Source: Nocardiopsis terrae (GTDB lineage: Bacteria > Actinomycetota > Actinomycetes > Streptosporangiales > Streptosporangiaceae). From it: 64,000 bases of DNA. Location: positions 62,001-126,000 of the forward strand of contig NZ_BMXJ01000004.1 in assembly GCF_014651695.1 (NCBI RefSeq), given 5' to 3'. The position numbers and the translations under genes are program-made. Every line of letters starts with the position of its first letter. Positions within the stretch are counted from its first letter, which is position 1. The notes below the pieces were generated by a model, which saw only the letters and a program-made list of their open reading frames with translations, had not been told where the DNA came from and did not search any database. Below are positions 8,773 through 17,514 of this stretch, one piece after another.

Positions 8773-9105
8773 CCTTGTCTTTACCCGATCTGTGCCTTCT
8801 GTCACCGTGAGATTGCGCATGCGGCTGTCTCAGGGTTCGTGGAACAACTCCCCGGACTGATGGGTTAGAGTCACTGTTGGTCGGTGTGGTAGCAAGTGTC
8901 CCCCGGGCCTCAACTATTGCCTTCGCGGAATACCGCGTCCGGCACCCGCCCTCCGAGGCGGGCTGATCGGACGGCCAGGAGCCCCGTTGTGCCCCGCGCC
9001 GAGAGGCGACCGCCATGCCGACCATCATCCTCGTGCCCCGCTCCCACCGAGGTGGGAGCGGGGCATCGTGGTATCTCCTGAAAACGTAACGAAGGACGGT
9101 CAGGC
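8773..9105 (+). promoter_or_regulatory. Long structured leader of the PBP gene
   Basis: This stretch precedes the penicillin-binding protein gene. It has a TAGAGT -10 candidate at 8866-8871. Overlapping it is an ECF-like pair, GGAAC (8841-8845) and GTTA (8864-8867), spaced by 18 nt. Downstream is a CCCGCC/GGCGGG hairpin near 8950, then a short ORF with a second perfect hairpin. The leader is over 200 nt long if the TAGAGT element is used. Confidence 0.4.
9015..9089 (+). CDS. Possible 24-residue leader peptide overlapping a perfect hairpin
   Basis: ATG 9015 follows an RBS-like gagaggcgaccgcc and encodes 24 residues, starting MPTIILVPRSHRGG and ending WYLLKT before TAA. Its centre is formed by a perfect 14-bp inverted repeat (9035-9048 and 9051-9064, GA loop). 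The stop lies 16 nt upstream of the PBP start. It could be a leader peptide whose translation governs the hairpin, or a chance ORF. No family is recognised. Confidence 0.35.
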   Translation: MPTIILVPRSHRGGSGASWYLLKT

Positions 9106-11841
9106 GTGGACGAACGGTCCCCCCGGCAGCCGGATTCCTCCGGGCCGCCCGAGGATTCGGACGGCACAGAGGCACATCGGCCGCGCCCGGAGAACCCCTA
9201 CCGCATCCCCCAACGGCCTCCCGGGGCCCGCCCCGTGGACACCGGAGACTTCAGGTTCGATCACCCGCGCCCCGCGGACCCCGTGGCGCCCCCCGCTCCC
9301 GTACCCGAAGCCCCGCCCGCGGACCCGAACGAGGCACCACGGGGCCCCGGGCAGCAGTGGGGGCAGCCAGCACAGGGCGCCGACCGCGGCTGGGACGCCC
9401 CGGAGGGCACCCCGGCCGCAGGCACGCCCGAGCCCTCGGGCGCCTGGGACGCTCCCGGCCGGGGCGACCAGCCGTCCTGGGGCAGTCCCGTCGACCCCTC
9501 CGCCGCCCCTGCCCCCGCTGAGGAACCGTGGGGCACCCCCGTGCAGCCCCGGCCCCCGCAGGCCGAGGGCTGGAGCGCGCCCGCCGAGCCGCAGGGCCCG
9601 CAGGAGGCCTGGGGCGGCCCCGCCCGCTCCCCACAGGACTGGAGCGCCCCGCTGGAGCCCCAGCCCTCGCACGAGAGCTGGAGCGCACCGGCCGAACCGC
9701 AGGGCCCGCAGGAGGCCTGGGGCGGCCCCGCCCACTCCCAGCGCGACTGGAGCGCACCGGCCGAGCCGCAGGGCCCGCCGCCGGGCTGGAACGACCCCGC
9801 CGGCGCCCAACCCCCGCAGGAGGGCTGGAGCGCTCCGGGGACCGGCCCGCAGCCCGGCTGGGGGCAGGCCGCCCAGAACCAGGGGAACCCCGGGACCTCC
9901 CCCGAAGCTTGGGGCACCCCGTACGCGGGGCAACCCGCCTATGCGGGCGACACGCCCTACCCCGGTACCGCACCCGCGCCTTACGGCGGAACGGAGTCCG
10001 GCCCGTACGAACCCGGCCAGGGAGAACCCGGGCCGTCGGCCGGGGAGAACCAGAGCGACAGCTACGGGTTCCTCTACGGCGGCGGTGACCGGGGCGCTCC
10101 CTCAGGTCCGCAGGGCCCGGACGGGCCGGACGAGCCCTACGGATACGAGGACGACGCCTACGACCCCGGGCCCCCGCCGCCCCGGCGCAGATCCCGCCGC
10201 GGGCTGGTCATCGGCCTGGTCGCGAGCGTGGTCGTGCTGGCGCTGATCGGCGCCGGGGCGGGCTGGTACGTCTACACACTGCCCCAGCCCGAGGAGGCCA
10301 CGGCCGAGTACGAGGCCGCCTGGGAGGAGCAGGACTACGCACGTCTGGCCGCCGTCACCACCGGTGAGGACGCCGAGACGGTCATGGGAGGGATCGACAC
10401 CGGTCTGGGCGTCGAGGCCGTCGACGTCGAGGTCGGAACGCCCGTCACGGAGGGCGGCACCGGCAGCGCCCCCTACGAGGTGACCGTGTCCCTGACCAAC
10501 GCCGACGACTGGGGTTGGGAGGGCGAGCTTCCGCTGCTGCGCGAGGACGGGGAGTGGTGGGTCGAGTTCTCCCCCGAGGTCGCCTTCCCCGGGCTGGGCG
10601 AGGGCCAGGTGCTGGCCCGTACCGCGGTGTGGGGCGAGCGCGGCCGGATCCTGGCCGCTGACGGCACCCGGTTGGACACCCCGGACGTGGCCGGTTCCCT
10701 GCAGATGATCGTGGGCGCCCTGGGCGAGGCCGACGAGGAGGACGCCGAGCGACTGGGCCCGGCCTACGACGTCGGCGACACCGTCGGTGTGAGCGGGCTC
10801 CAGCGCACCTACGAGGAGCACCTGGCCGGCGAGGCCGCGACCACCATCCTGATGGTGGACGCCGCCGAGGCCGAGGACCTGGCGTCCGTGGAGGTCACCG
10901 AGGAGAACACGGTCGCGGCCCTGGACGGCTCCGACGGCGCGGACATCACCACCAGCATCGACATGGGCGTCCAGAACGCGGCCGCCAACGCCATCATCAA
11001 GGCCGACGACCCCGCCGGTCTGGTGGCGGTGCGCCCCTCCACCGGGGAGATCCTGGCTGCGGTGAACGTTCCCGGCGGGTTCAACCGGGCCTTCGAGGGC
11101 CAGTACCCGCCCGGGTCCGCCTTCAAGATCATCACCTACAGCTCGCTGTTGGACAACGGCCTCTCGGTGGACGCCACCATGGAGTGCCCCGAGGAGTACG
11201 ACCTGGGCGGTTGGCCGTTCCGCAACGCGGGCGGCGCCGAGTACGGCGCGCAGACGGTGACCGAGGCGTTCGCGACCTCCTGCAACACCTCCCTGGTACA
11301 GGAGGTCGACCAGTACCTGAATCCGGAGACCCTGCAGGCCAGCGCCGAGCAGTTCGGCATGAACGCCCCGCTGGACATCGGTGTGCCCACCCACGAGCCG
11401 AGCTTCCCGCCCGTGGACAGCTCCACCATGATGGGCGCCCAGGGCATCGGCCAGGGCCAGATCCTCACCTCGCCGCTGCACATGGCGACGGTGCCCGCAG
11501 CGGTCGCCGACGGTTCCTGGCGACACCCGGTGCTGGTCACCGAACCCGCCCAGGAGGACCTGCCCGGACCCAACCCGATCGGTAACGCCGAGGCGCTGCG
11601 TCCGATGATGCGCGCGGTGGTCACCGAGGGCACGGCCAAGGACGTCGCCTTCCAGGGCGAGGTGTACGGCAAGACCGGCAGCGCCGAGTTCGGCACCCCC
11701 GAGGAGGACGAGGAACTTCCCACCCACGCCTGGATGGTCGGTTACAAGGGCGATGTCGCCTTCGCCGTCGTGGTCGACGGCGGTGGCGGCGGCGGATCCG
11801 TGGCCGGACCGCTGGCAGCCGACTTCACGAACGCGCTCTAG
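9106..11841 (+). CDS. Class B penicillin-binding protein (MecA_N/PBP2a-type transpeptidase) with a long cytoplasmic tail
   Basis: A 911-residue peptidoglycan DD-transpeptidase. Residues 1-360 are a low-complexity cytoplasmic region rich in Pro, Gly and Trp, with imperfect repeats such as WSAPAEPQGPQEAWGG. One membrane helix follows at about 366-390 after RRRSRRG. An NTF2-like MecA_N domain begins near 400, then a short dimerisation region. The transpeptidase domain carries the three expected motifs: SAFK (S671-K674), SCN (725-727) and KTG (856-858). The fold therefore looks active. GTG 9106 has a GAAGGA RBS. The tail is far longer than usual for this family, which typically has a short cytoplasmic segment. 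The gene stands alone and ends at a strong terminator. Confidence 0.9.
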   Translation: MDERSPRQPDSSGPPEDSDGTEAHRPRPENPYRIPQRPPGARPVDTGDFRFDHPRPADPVAPPAPVPEAPPADPNEAPRGPGQQWGQPAQGADRGWDAPEGTPAAGTPEPSGAWDAPGRGDQPSWGSPVDPSAAPAPAEEPWGTPVQPRPPQAEGWSAPAEPQGPQEAWGGPARSPQDWSAPLEPQPSHESWSAPAEPQGPQEAWGGPAHSQRDWSAPAEPQGPPPGWNDPAGAQPPQEGWSAPGTGPQPGWGQAAQNQGNPGTSPEAWGTPYAGQPAYAGDTPYPGTAPAPYGGTESGPYEPGQGEPGPSAGENQSDSYGFLYGGGDRGAPSGPQGPDGPDEPYGYEDDAYDPGPPPPRRRSRRGLVIGLVASVVVLALIGAGAGWYVYTLPQPEEATAEYEAAWEEQDYARLAAVTTGEDAETVMGGIDTGLGVEAVDVEVGTPVTEGGTGSAPYEVTVSLTNADDWGWEGELPLLREDGEWWVEFSPEVAFPGLGEGQVLARTAVWGERGRILAADGTRLDTPDVAGSLQMIVGALGEADEEDAERLGPAYDVGDTVGVSGLQRTYEEHLAGEAATTILMVDAAEAEDLASVEVTEENTVAALDGSDGADITTSIDMGVQNAAANAIIKADDPAGLVAVRPSTGEILAAVNVPGGFNRAFEGQYPPGSAFKIITYSSLLDNGLSVDATMECPEEYDLGGWPFRNAGGAEYGAQTVTEAFATSCNTSLVQEVDQYLNPETLQASAEQFGMNAPLDIGVPTHEPSFPPVDSSTMMGAQGIGQGQILTSPLHMATVPAAVADGSWRHPVLVTEPAQEDLPGPNPIGNAEALRPMMRAVVTEGTAKDVAFQGEVYGKTGSAEFGTPEEDEELPTHAWMVGYKGDVAFAVVVDGGGGGGSVAGPLAADFTNAL

Positions 11842-11876
11842 CGGCACCCGGAGCGGTAGCGGCCGGACCGGCCGTC

Positions 11877-11915
11877 GGGCCCCGCCCGGGAGAGGTGATC
11901 TCCCGGGCGGGGCCC
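11877..11915. terminator. Strong bidirectional terminator hairpin
   Basis: Seventeen-base arms starting GGGCCCCGCCCGGG pair perfectly around a 5-nt GGTGA loop, between the convergent PBP and DUF3040 genes. TTGTCG follows on the plus strand. Confidence 0.85.
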
Positions 11916-11937
11916 TTGTCGTGGGGAAGCGCTCCGG

Positions 11938-12276
11938 CTATCCGACCGGTTCGGCGGGCTCGGGCGGTCCGTCCGCCGGCTCGCCCTCCGGTGCCGGCCC
12001 GGGGACGCTCTCCTGTGAGGTCTCGGCCGGGGCGGGCGCCTCGGGCTGCGGGGCGCTCGGGGTGAGGACGAACAGCATCACCAACAGTCCCGCGGTCACC
12101 GCGGCGATCAGGCCGCAGGCGACCCACGGCTTCCAGCTCCGCAGCCCCGGATCAACCGGGGCGTCGGGATCATCGCTCCCGAAGGCCTCAAGGCGGCCGG
12201 CAAGGTCCGGCGCGTCCTCGCTGAGCTGCCGCTCGATCTGCGCGAGGACTCTGCGCTCATGCTCTCTCAGGGACAT
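11938..12276 (-). CDS. DUF3040 domain small membrane protein
   Basis: A 112-residue protein starting MSLREHERRVLAQIERQL, the hallmark of the actinobacterial DUF3040 family. That helical motif is followed by one membrane helix (about residues 49-72) and a Pro/Glu-rich C-terminal tail. The ATG at 12276 has a near-perfect GGAGGG RBS; longer readings of the frame add sequence with no such support. Function is unknown. The family is widespread in actinobacteria, often near division and cell-envelope genes. Confidence 0.9.
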   Translation of the reverse strand: MSLREHERRVLAQIERQLSEDAPDLAGRLEAFGSDDPDAPVDPGLRSWKPWVACGLIAAVTAGLLVMLFVLTPSAPQPEAPAPAETSQESVPGPAPEGEPADGPPEPAEPVG

Positions 12277-12514
12277 GGAACCCTCCTCAGCCGCAGGGGC
12301 AAGGACTGTCGTCACCGGGTGTTCTACAGTCTCCCCCAGGTGGGGCCCGGATATCCAAGCGCGCACAGGATTTCCACTCGTTTTTCGCGAACGGCACCAA
12401 AAAGGCACATCTCGTTCCGACATGTGAGAGCCGTGTGTCACCACGATCCGGGCCCCCGGACCCGTAGCGGGGCGCACGGCCCACACCCTGCCCCGACCCG
12501 CGCGAGGCCCCGGC

Positions 12515-13630
12515 TCAACCCGGATAACACTCGACCTCGGAGGCCTTGACCCCCGCCCAGACCGTGTCCCCACGGGACAGACCGAGTTCGGCCAGGGCCG
12601 CGGGGGTGATGTCCGCGGCCAGGGAGGGCGGGCCGAGCAGATGCACACGGACCTGGTCGCCGAAGCGTTCGATCCCGTCCACGGTCAGCCGCCACACGTT
12701 GCGCGTGCTGCCGTGGGGGTGTTCCGGGTACAGGGCCACCGCACGCGGCGGGAAGGCCACCAGGGCCGGCCCCCGGCAGGGCTCGCGCACCGAAACCCGG
12801 ACCCGGCCCCCGGGGGCCGGGTCGGCGAGCTCCACCACCTCCCCGGCCCCCTCCCCCCGGAACAGGTTCAGACCCACCAGGCGCGCCACGTAGGAGGTGC
12901 GCGGCCGCCGCGCCACCTCGGCGGGTTCGCCCCGCTGCACCACCCGGCCCGACTCGACCACCGCGATGCGGTCGGCCAGCACCATCGCGTCCAGCGGGTC
13001 GTGGGTGACCAGCACCGTCACCCCGTCGAAGTCCTCCAACAGGCGGCGCAGGCGGGCCCGGACGTCGATGCGGGTGCTGGCGTCCAGCGCCGCCATCGGT
13101 TCGTCCAGCAGCAGCAGCCGGGGGCGTACCGCCAGGGCACGGGCCAGGGCGACCCGCTGGGCCTGGCCGCCGGAGAGCTCTCGCGGGCGCGCGCGGGCGT
13201 GGTCGGCCAGGTCCATGTGGTCGAGCAGCTCGGCCGCGCGGGAGCGCGCCTCGGCCCTGGCCGCACCCTGGCAGCGCGGTCCGAAGGCGACGTTGTCCAG
13301 GGCGCTCAGGTGCTCGAAGAGCAGATAGTCCTGGAAGACCATGCCGATGGGGCGGTGTTCGACGGCCGTGGTGGTCTCGTCCGATCCGTCCACGAACACG
13401 TGTCCCCCGGCGAGGGGTGCCAGCCCGGCCAGGGCGCGCAGTGCCGAGGACTTGCCCGCACCGTTGGGACCCAGCAGCGCGAGGACCTCCCCCGGTTCGG
13501 CGGTCAGCGCCACGTCGAGGGTGAAGTCGCCCCGGCGCAGGCGCAGCTCGGCGTCGAGCGCGGGGCCGGCCGTGGACGCGGGAACGGAGGCCCCGGATCG
13601 GGTCCCGGAGGCACGCTCCGGCGGCCTCAT
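12515..13630 (-). CDS. modC: Molybdate ABC transporter ATPase
   Basis: A 371-residue ATP-binding subunit that powers molybdate (or tungstate) import through ModB. Walker A GPNGAGKS is at 54-61, the signature LSGGQ at 152-156, and Walker B LLLLDEP at about 172-178. A C-terminal TOBE/Mop-like domain begins near residue 300, typical of ModC. Its ATG at 13630 overlaps the modB stop as ATGA, with a GTGAGGG RBS upstream, so it is translated as the last gene of the mod operon. Confidence 0.93.
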   Translation of the reverse strand: MRPPERASGTRSGASVPASTAGPALDAELRLRRGDFTLDVALTAEPGEVLALLGPNGAGKSSALRALAGLAPLAGGHVFVDGSDETTTAVEHRPIGMVFQDYLLFEHLSALDNVAFGPRCQGAARAEARSRAAELLDHMDLADHARARPRELSGGQAQRVALARALAVRPRLLLLDEPMAALDASTRIDVRARLRRLLEDFDGVTVLVTHDPLDAMVLADRIAVVESGRVVQRGEPAEVARRPRTSYVARLVGLNLFRGEGAGEVVELADPAPGGRVRVSVREPCRGPALVAFPPRAVALYPEHPHGSTRNVWRLTVDGIERFGDQVRVHLLGPPSLAADITPAALAELGLSRGDTVWAGVKASEVECYPG

Positions 13631-14454
13631 GCGGCCCTCACCCACCTCTCGCGCAGAGTGGCCAGGACGGCCAGGGACACCAGGAGCAGGACGAGGCTGA
13701 GCACGACTGCGGCCTCAGGGTCGCGCTGCATGGCCATGTACACCGCCAACGGCATGGTCTGGGTGGTACCGGGGAAGTTCCCGGCGAAGGTGATGGTCGC
13801 GCCGAACTCACCGAGGGCTCGCGCCCAGCACAGCACCGCCCCGGCGGCGATACCGGGAAGGACCATGGGCAGGGTGACCCGGGCGAAGATCGTGACGCGG
13901 CTGGCGCCGAGGGTGGCGGCGGCCTCCTCGTAGCGCCGGTCGGCCCCGCGCAGGGCCCCCTCCACACTGATGACCAGGAAGGGCATGGCCACGAAGACCT
14001 GGGCGATGACCACGGCGGCGGAGGTGAAGGGCAGGGTCAGGCCGAACCAGGCGTCCAGGTACCGGCCGATCACTCCGTTGCGGCCCAGGACCATCAGCAG
14101 GGCCACCCCGCCCACGACCGGCGGGATCACCAGGGGGACGGTGACCAGCGCCCGCACGAGTCGGCGGCCGGGGAACTCGGTGCGGGCCAGCAGCCAGGCC
14201 AGGGGGACGCCGAACAGCAGGGAGACGGCGGTGGCCGCGGTGGCGGTGGACAGTGACAGCCACAGGGCCGCCACCACGTCGGGATCGGTGACGCGGGCGC
14301 CCATGGCGGGCCAGGGCGCCCGGAGGAGCATCCCCGCGAAGGGGAGGACCAGGAAGAGGACGCCGGCCACTGCGGGGACGAGGAGGATCCAGGGCACCCG
14401 CCCCGAGCGGGGGCGCGGGGCGCGTCGGCTCGCGCGCGTCACGACGGCGGTCAC
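13627..14454 (-). CDS. modB: Molybdate ABC transporter permease
   Basis: A 275-residue inner-membrane permease with about five to six helices and the cytoplasmic EAA loop (YEEAAATLGASRVTIF) that docks on ModC. It starts at GTG 14454, overlapping the modA stop by 4 nt (GTGA). The length and the LGEFGATITFAGN segment are typical of ModB. Confidence 0.93.
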   Translation of the reverse strand: MTAVVTRASRRAPRPRSGRVPWILLVPAVAGVLFLVLPFAGMLLRAPWPAMGARVTDPDVVAALWLSLSTATAATAVSLLFGVPLAWLLARTEFPGRRLVRALVTVPLVIPPVVGGVALLMVLGRNGVIGRYLDAWFGLTLPFTSAAVVIAQVFVAMPFLVISVEGALRGADRRYEEAAATLGASRVTIFARVTLPMVLPGIAAGAVLCWARALGEFGATITFAGNFPGTTQTMPLAVYMAMQRDPEAAVVLSLVLLLVSLAVLATLRERWVRAA

Positions 14455-15290
14455 GGTGTACCGAACCCCGCCTCCCGCAGGACCGGGGCGCCCTCGGTGG
14501 CGACGAACCCGGCCCAGTCGGCGGCCAGGTCCGGGTCGGCGGCTCCGGCGAGGACAGCGATCGGGTAGTCGTTGGCGGCCTCCTCGGCCCCGGGGAACTC
14601 CAGGCCCTCGACGCGGCCCCCGGCGGAGGCGACGTCGGTGGCGTAGACCAGGCCCGCGTCGACCTCGTCGAGTTCGACCTTGGTGAGCACCGCCCGCACG
14701 TCCTCCTCCAGGGTGACCGGGGTGACCTCCAGACCCGCCGCTTCCAGGGCGGTCGCGGTGGCGGAGCCGCAGGGCACCTCCTGCGCGCAGAAGGCGACCG
14801 AGACGTCGTCCTCGGCCAGGTCGGCGAGCCCGCCGACCCCGGCCGGGTTGTCCGGAGGCACGGCGATCCGCAGGGTGTTGGTGGCGAAGACCAGCGCGTC
14901 CCCGCCGTGCTCGGCGGCCCAGTCGGCGTCCAGGCCCTCACCGTCGACGACCTGCCCCATGGTGGCGGTGTCGGCGGCGGCGAAGACATCGGCGGGGGCG
15001 CCGGAGTTGATCTGCTGGGCGAGTTCGCTGCTGCCCGCGAAGTTGAGGGTGACCGTGACCCCCGGCCGCTCCTGCTCGAAGGAGCCCGCGATCTCCTCGA
15101 AGACGTCGATCAGGGAGGCCGCGGCGAAAACGGTGAGCTCCCCGCCGGCCCCGGAACCGTCACCCCCTCCTCCGGCACCCGGGCCGGAGGCGCAGGCTGT
15201 CGCCCCCAGGACCAGGGCCGTCAGCGCGGCGGCCCGTCCGCGAAAGGGGCCGTCCGGGCGCGGGCGGCGGCCCCGGATGTGCTCACGCAT
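14451..15290 (-). CDS. modA: Molybdate-binding lipoprotein
   Basis: A 279-residue extracytoplasmic solute-binding protein. A basic N-terminus and hydrophobic stretch lead to a lipobox (LGATAC, lipidated Cys about residue 33), then a Gly/Ser linker. The mature fold starts with LTVFAAASLIDVFEEI, the conserved ModA opening that binds the oxyanion, and NFAGSSEL supplies the second binding loop. It overlaps the upstream regulator gene by 8 nt. Confidence 0.93.
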   Translation of the reverse strand: MREHIRGRRPRPDGPFRGRAAALTALVLGATACASGPGAGGGGDGSGAGGELTVFAAASLIDVFEEIAGSFEQERPGVTVTLNFAGSSELAQQINSGAPADVFAAADTATMGQVVDGEGLDADWAAEHGGDALVFATNTLRIAVPPDNPAGVGGLADLAEDDVSVAFCAQEVPCGSATATALEAAGLEVTPVTLEEDVRAVLTKVELDEVDAGLVYATDVASAGGRVEGLEFPGAEEAANDYPIAVLAGAADPDLAADWAGFVATEGAPVLREAGFGTP

Positions 15291-15684
15291 GCCGGCCTCC
15301 GGCGGTCTCGACGACGACGTTGGTGGACTTGACGACCGCCGTCGCCACGGTCCCGACCCGGAGTCCGAGCTCGTCGGCGGCCTCCCGGCTCATCAGGGAG
15401 ACCACCCGGTGCGGCCCGGCCTGGATCTCGACCCCGGCCATCACCCGGTCGCGGACGACGTTGGTGACCAGCCCCCGGAAGCGGTTGCGGGCGGAGGAGA
15501 CGCTGCGGCCGGGGTCCTCGTCCGCTCCGGCGCGCATGAAGGCGGCGAGTTCGGCGCCGTCGAGCCGACGGCGCCCGGAGGTGTCGCGCTCGGCGGGCAG
15601 CCGACCGGAGTCCACCCAGCGGCGCACGGTGTCGGCGCTGACGCCGAGCAGCTCGGCGGCCTCACTGATCTGAAAGGTCGGCAT
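15283..15684 (-). CDS. HTH plus Mop/TOBE-domain molybdate-responsive regulator
   Basis: A 133-residue protein that joins a MerR/excisionase-type helix-turn-helix (residues 4-30, ISEAAELLGVSADTVRRW) to a molybdopterin-binding Mop domain (about 65-130, NRFRGLVTNVVRD and STNVVVET). It is the first gene of the mod operon and is likely to sense molybdate and control its own promoter. It is not the long LysR-like ModE of enterobacteria; the HTH-Mop pair is a compact alternative found in actinobacteria. The ATG start is followed directly by the HTH. Confidence 0.88.
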   Translation of the reverse strand: MPTFQISEAAELLGVSADTVRRWVDSGRLPAERDTSGRRRLDGAELAAFMRAGADEDPGRSVSSARNRFRGLVTNVVRDRVMAGVEIQAGPHRVVSLMSREAADELGLRVGTVATAVVKSTNVVVETAGGRHA

Positions 15685-15711
15685 GGGACGAACCTACTAG
15701 TCTCATCTGCG

Positions 15712-15744
15712 ATGACGTCATGGACGTTCTGCTAGCAGATCATA
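15712..15744 (-). promoter_or_regulatory. mod operon promoter with two palindromes
   Basis: On the minus strand a TATGAT -10 (15744-15739) is followed by the 12-bp palindrome TCTGCTAGCAGA (15728-15739) and then the 10-bp palindrome ATGACGTCAT (15712-15721). The first covers the predicted transcription start and the second lies in the leader, so both are good candidate binding sites for the HTH-Mop regulator. Confidence 0.5.
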
Positions 15745-15793
15745 ACTTCCTCACGGATTTACTGTGGTTTTTGCCAGACCGCGGACATGCGAA

Positions 15794-15825
15794 CGGGCCC
15801 GCCCCCTTCGTGGGGGGCGGGCCCG
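15794..15825. terminator. Terminator hairpin
   Basis: Arms CGGGCCCGCCCCC and GGGGGCGGGCCCG (13 bp) with a 6-nt loop lie downstream of the glycosidase-like lipoprotein gene on the minus strand. Confidence 0.75.
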
Positions 15826-15882
15826 CAGGTCCCGCTGGAGCGGCGGCCCCGGCCGGACGCCGCCGCTCCGGTGCGGCCCGGG

Positions 15883-17514
15883 TCAGCTGCGCGGGTCCGC
15901 GATCTCGCTGACCGGTCCCTCCGCCCGGTAGTCGTCCAGAGCGGTGACCACGTAACCGGCACCGTCCTCCAGGGGCTCGGTGTCGGTCAGCGTGGAGCCG
16001 CCGGTCATCCCGACCAGGTTCTCCGGTGCCAGCGCGGCGCAGTAGGCCTGGTCGTCACCGTCCTCCAGGGCCTGGGCCGCGTCGGCCGGAAGACGGTAGA
16101 CCGCGTAGAAGCGGGCGTCCTCGATCTGCTGCCACTCGACCTCGACCGTGCCGTCGCCCTCCTGGGCGGAGACGCCGGTGGGCGCGTCGGTCAGGGGCCC
16201 CTCGTCCCCGGGCGAGTCGATCACCGGGGGCAGCGCGGGCCCGGCGTAGTGGGTTTCGATCAGGTGCTCGACCGCGCCGCCGTTCTCCCGCAGGCTCCTG
16301 ATGGAGAAGTAGATGTCTCCGGAGACCTGGTCGAGCTCACCCGAGAAGTCGAGTTGGCTGCTCAGCGCGTCGTCGTCGGTCCAGCCGTCATCACCGAGAC
16401 GGTAGGCGGCCTGGCCCACGTACAGGTCGACGCCGGTTCCCTCGACCTCGTTGGCCCACCACTCGGTCAGAGCTTCGTAGTCGGCCGTGGCGAAACCCCG
16501 CTCCCAGTACAGCTGCGGAGCGACGTAGTCGACGGTGCCCTCCTCGATCCAGGTACGGGTGTCCGCGTACTGGGCGTCGTAGGACTGCAGCCCCGAGCTG
16601 GGCGAACCGGTGGGGTCGGTGCTGTCGTTGCGCCAGATGCCGAACGGGGAGACACCGAAGCTCACCCAGGGCTTGGTCTCCTGGATCTGGCCGTGCACGT
16701 CACGCATGAGCTGGTTGACGTTCTCGCGCCGCCAGTCGCCGCGGTCGTCGAAGTCGCCGCCGTGCGCCTCCCAGCTGGCGTCGTCGTCGAAGGTAGCGCC
16801 GTCCTTCGGGTACGGGTAGAAGAAGTCGTCGAAGTGCATGCCGTCGATGTCGTAGCGCTCGACCACGTCCATGATGACGGAGGTGACCCACTCCCGGACC
16901 TCGGGGTTGCCGGGGTCGACGTAGGCCTCGGTGCCGAAGTCGACCAGCCACTCCGGGTTCTGTCTGACGGGGTGGTCGTCGGCGAGGTTCTCCACGTCGG
17001 GGTCCTGGAGCCCCACCCGGTAGGGGTTGAACCAGGCGTGCATCTCCAGGCCGCGCTCGTGCGCCTCCTCGACCGCGTACTCCAGCGGGTCGTAGCCCGG
17101 GTCGCCGCCCTGTTCCCCGGTGAGGTAGCGGGCCCAGGGTTCGAGATCGGACTCGTACACGGCGTCGGCGGTGGGCCGAGCGTGCAGGAAGACGGCGTTC
17201 AGCCCCATTTCGACCGACTCGTCGAGCCACGCGTCGAGTTCGGCCTTCTGCTCCTCGGCGGACAGGCCGGGTTCGGAGGGCCAGTCGATGTTGCGGACCG
17301 TGGTGAGCCAGGTGCCGCGCATCTGGCGCTTGTCGCCGTCGGCGGTGCAGGCGGCGGGGGCCGCCAGCCCCTCGCCTCCGGCCACGGGGTCCCCGGCCCC
17401 GGAGTCGCTCCCGTTCGCGGAACACCCGGCCAACAGCACCGTGGTCGCGGCGGCGGCCGCCGCCCACCGTGTTCCGGCGCGCGGCGTGGTCACGGCCCGT
17501 GCCATCGAACGCAT
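15883..17514 (-). CDS. Lipoprotein of the GH10-like (DUF187/YngK/DigH) glycosyl hydrolase family
   Basis: A 543-residue secreted lipoprotein: signal peptide with lipobox LLAGC (Cys about 31), then a TIM-barrel glycosidase-like domain at about 64-430 (MRGTWLTTVRNIDWP, HARPTADAVY, HAWFNPYRV, GMHFDDFFYPYP). A C-terminal fibronectin-III-like domain follows from about 445. In E. coli the relative DigH cleaves denuded peptidoglycan glycans at the septum, so a cell-wall role is reasonable. ATG 17514 is picked for its GGAGGGA RBS; an in-frame TTG lies two codons upstream. The gene is monocistronic and divergent from menF. Confidence 0.88.
   Translation of the reverse strand: MRSMARAVTTPRAGTRWAAAAAATTVLLAGCSANGSDSGAGDPVAGGEGLAAPAACTADGDKRQMRGTWLTTVRNIDWPSEPGLSAEEQKAELDAWLDESVEMGLNAVFLHARPTADAVYESDLEPWARYLTGEQGGDPGYDPLEYAVEEAHERGLEMHAWFNPYRVGLQDPDVENLADDHPVRQNPEWLVDFGTEAYVDPGNPEVREWVTSVIMDVVERYDIDGMHFDDFFYPYPKDGATFDDDASWEAHGGDFDDRGDWRRENVNQLMRDVHGQIQETKPWVSFGVSPFGIWRNDSTDPTGSPSSGLQSYDAQYADTRTWIEEGTVDYVAPQLYWERGFATADYEALTEWWANEVEGTGVDLYVGQAAYRLGDDGWTDDDALSSQLDFSGELDQVSGDIYFSIRSLRENGGAVEHLIETHYAGPALPPVIDSPGDEGPLTDAPTGVSAQEGDGTVEVEWQQIEDARFYAVYRLPADAAQALEDGDDQAYCAALAPENLVGMTGGSTLTDTEPLEDGAGYVVTALDDYRAEGPVSEIADPRS

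Noticed and set aside
12277-12648. N-terminal extension of the DUF3040 gene
   Set aside because: The family starts at MSLREHE, which has its own near-perfect RBS; the upstream frame encodes no conserved sequence and overlaps the end of modC.
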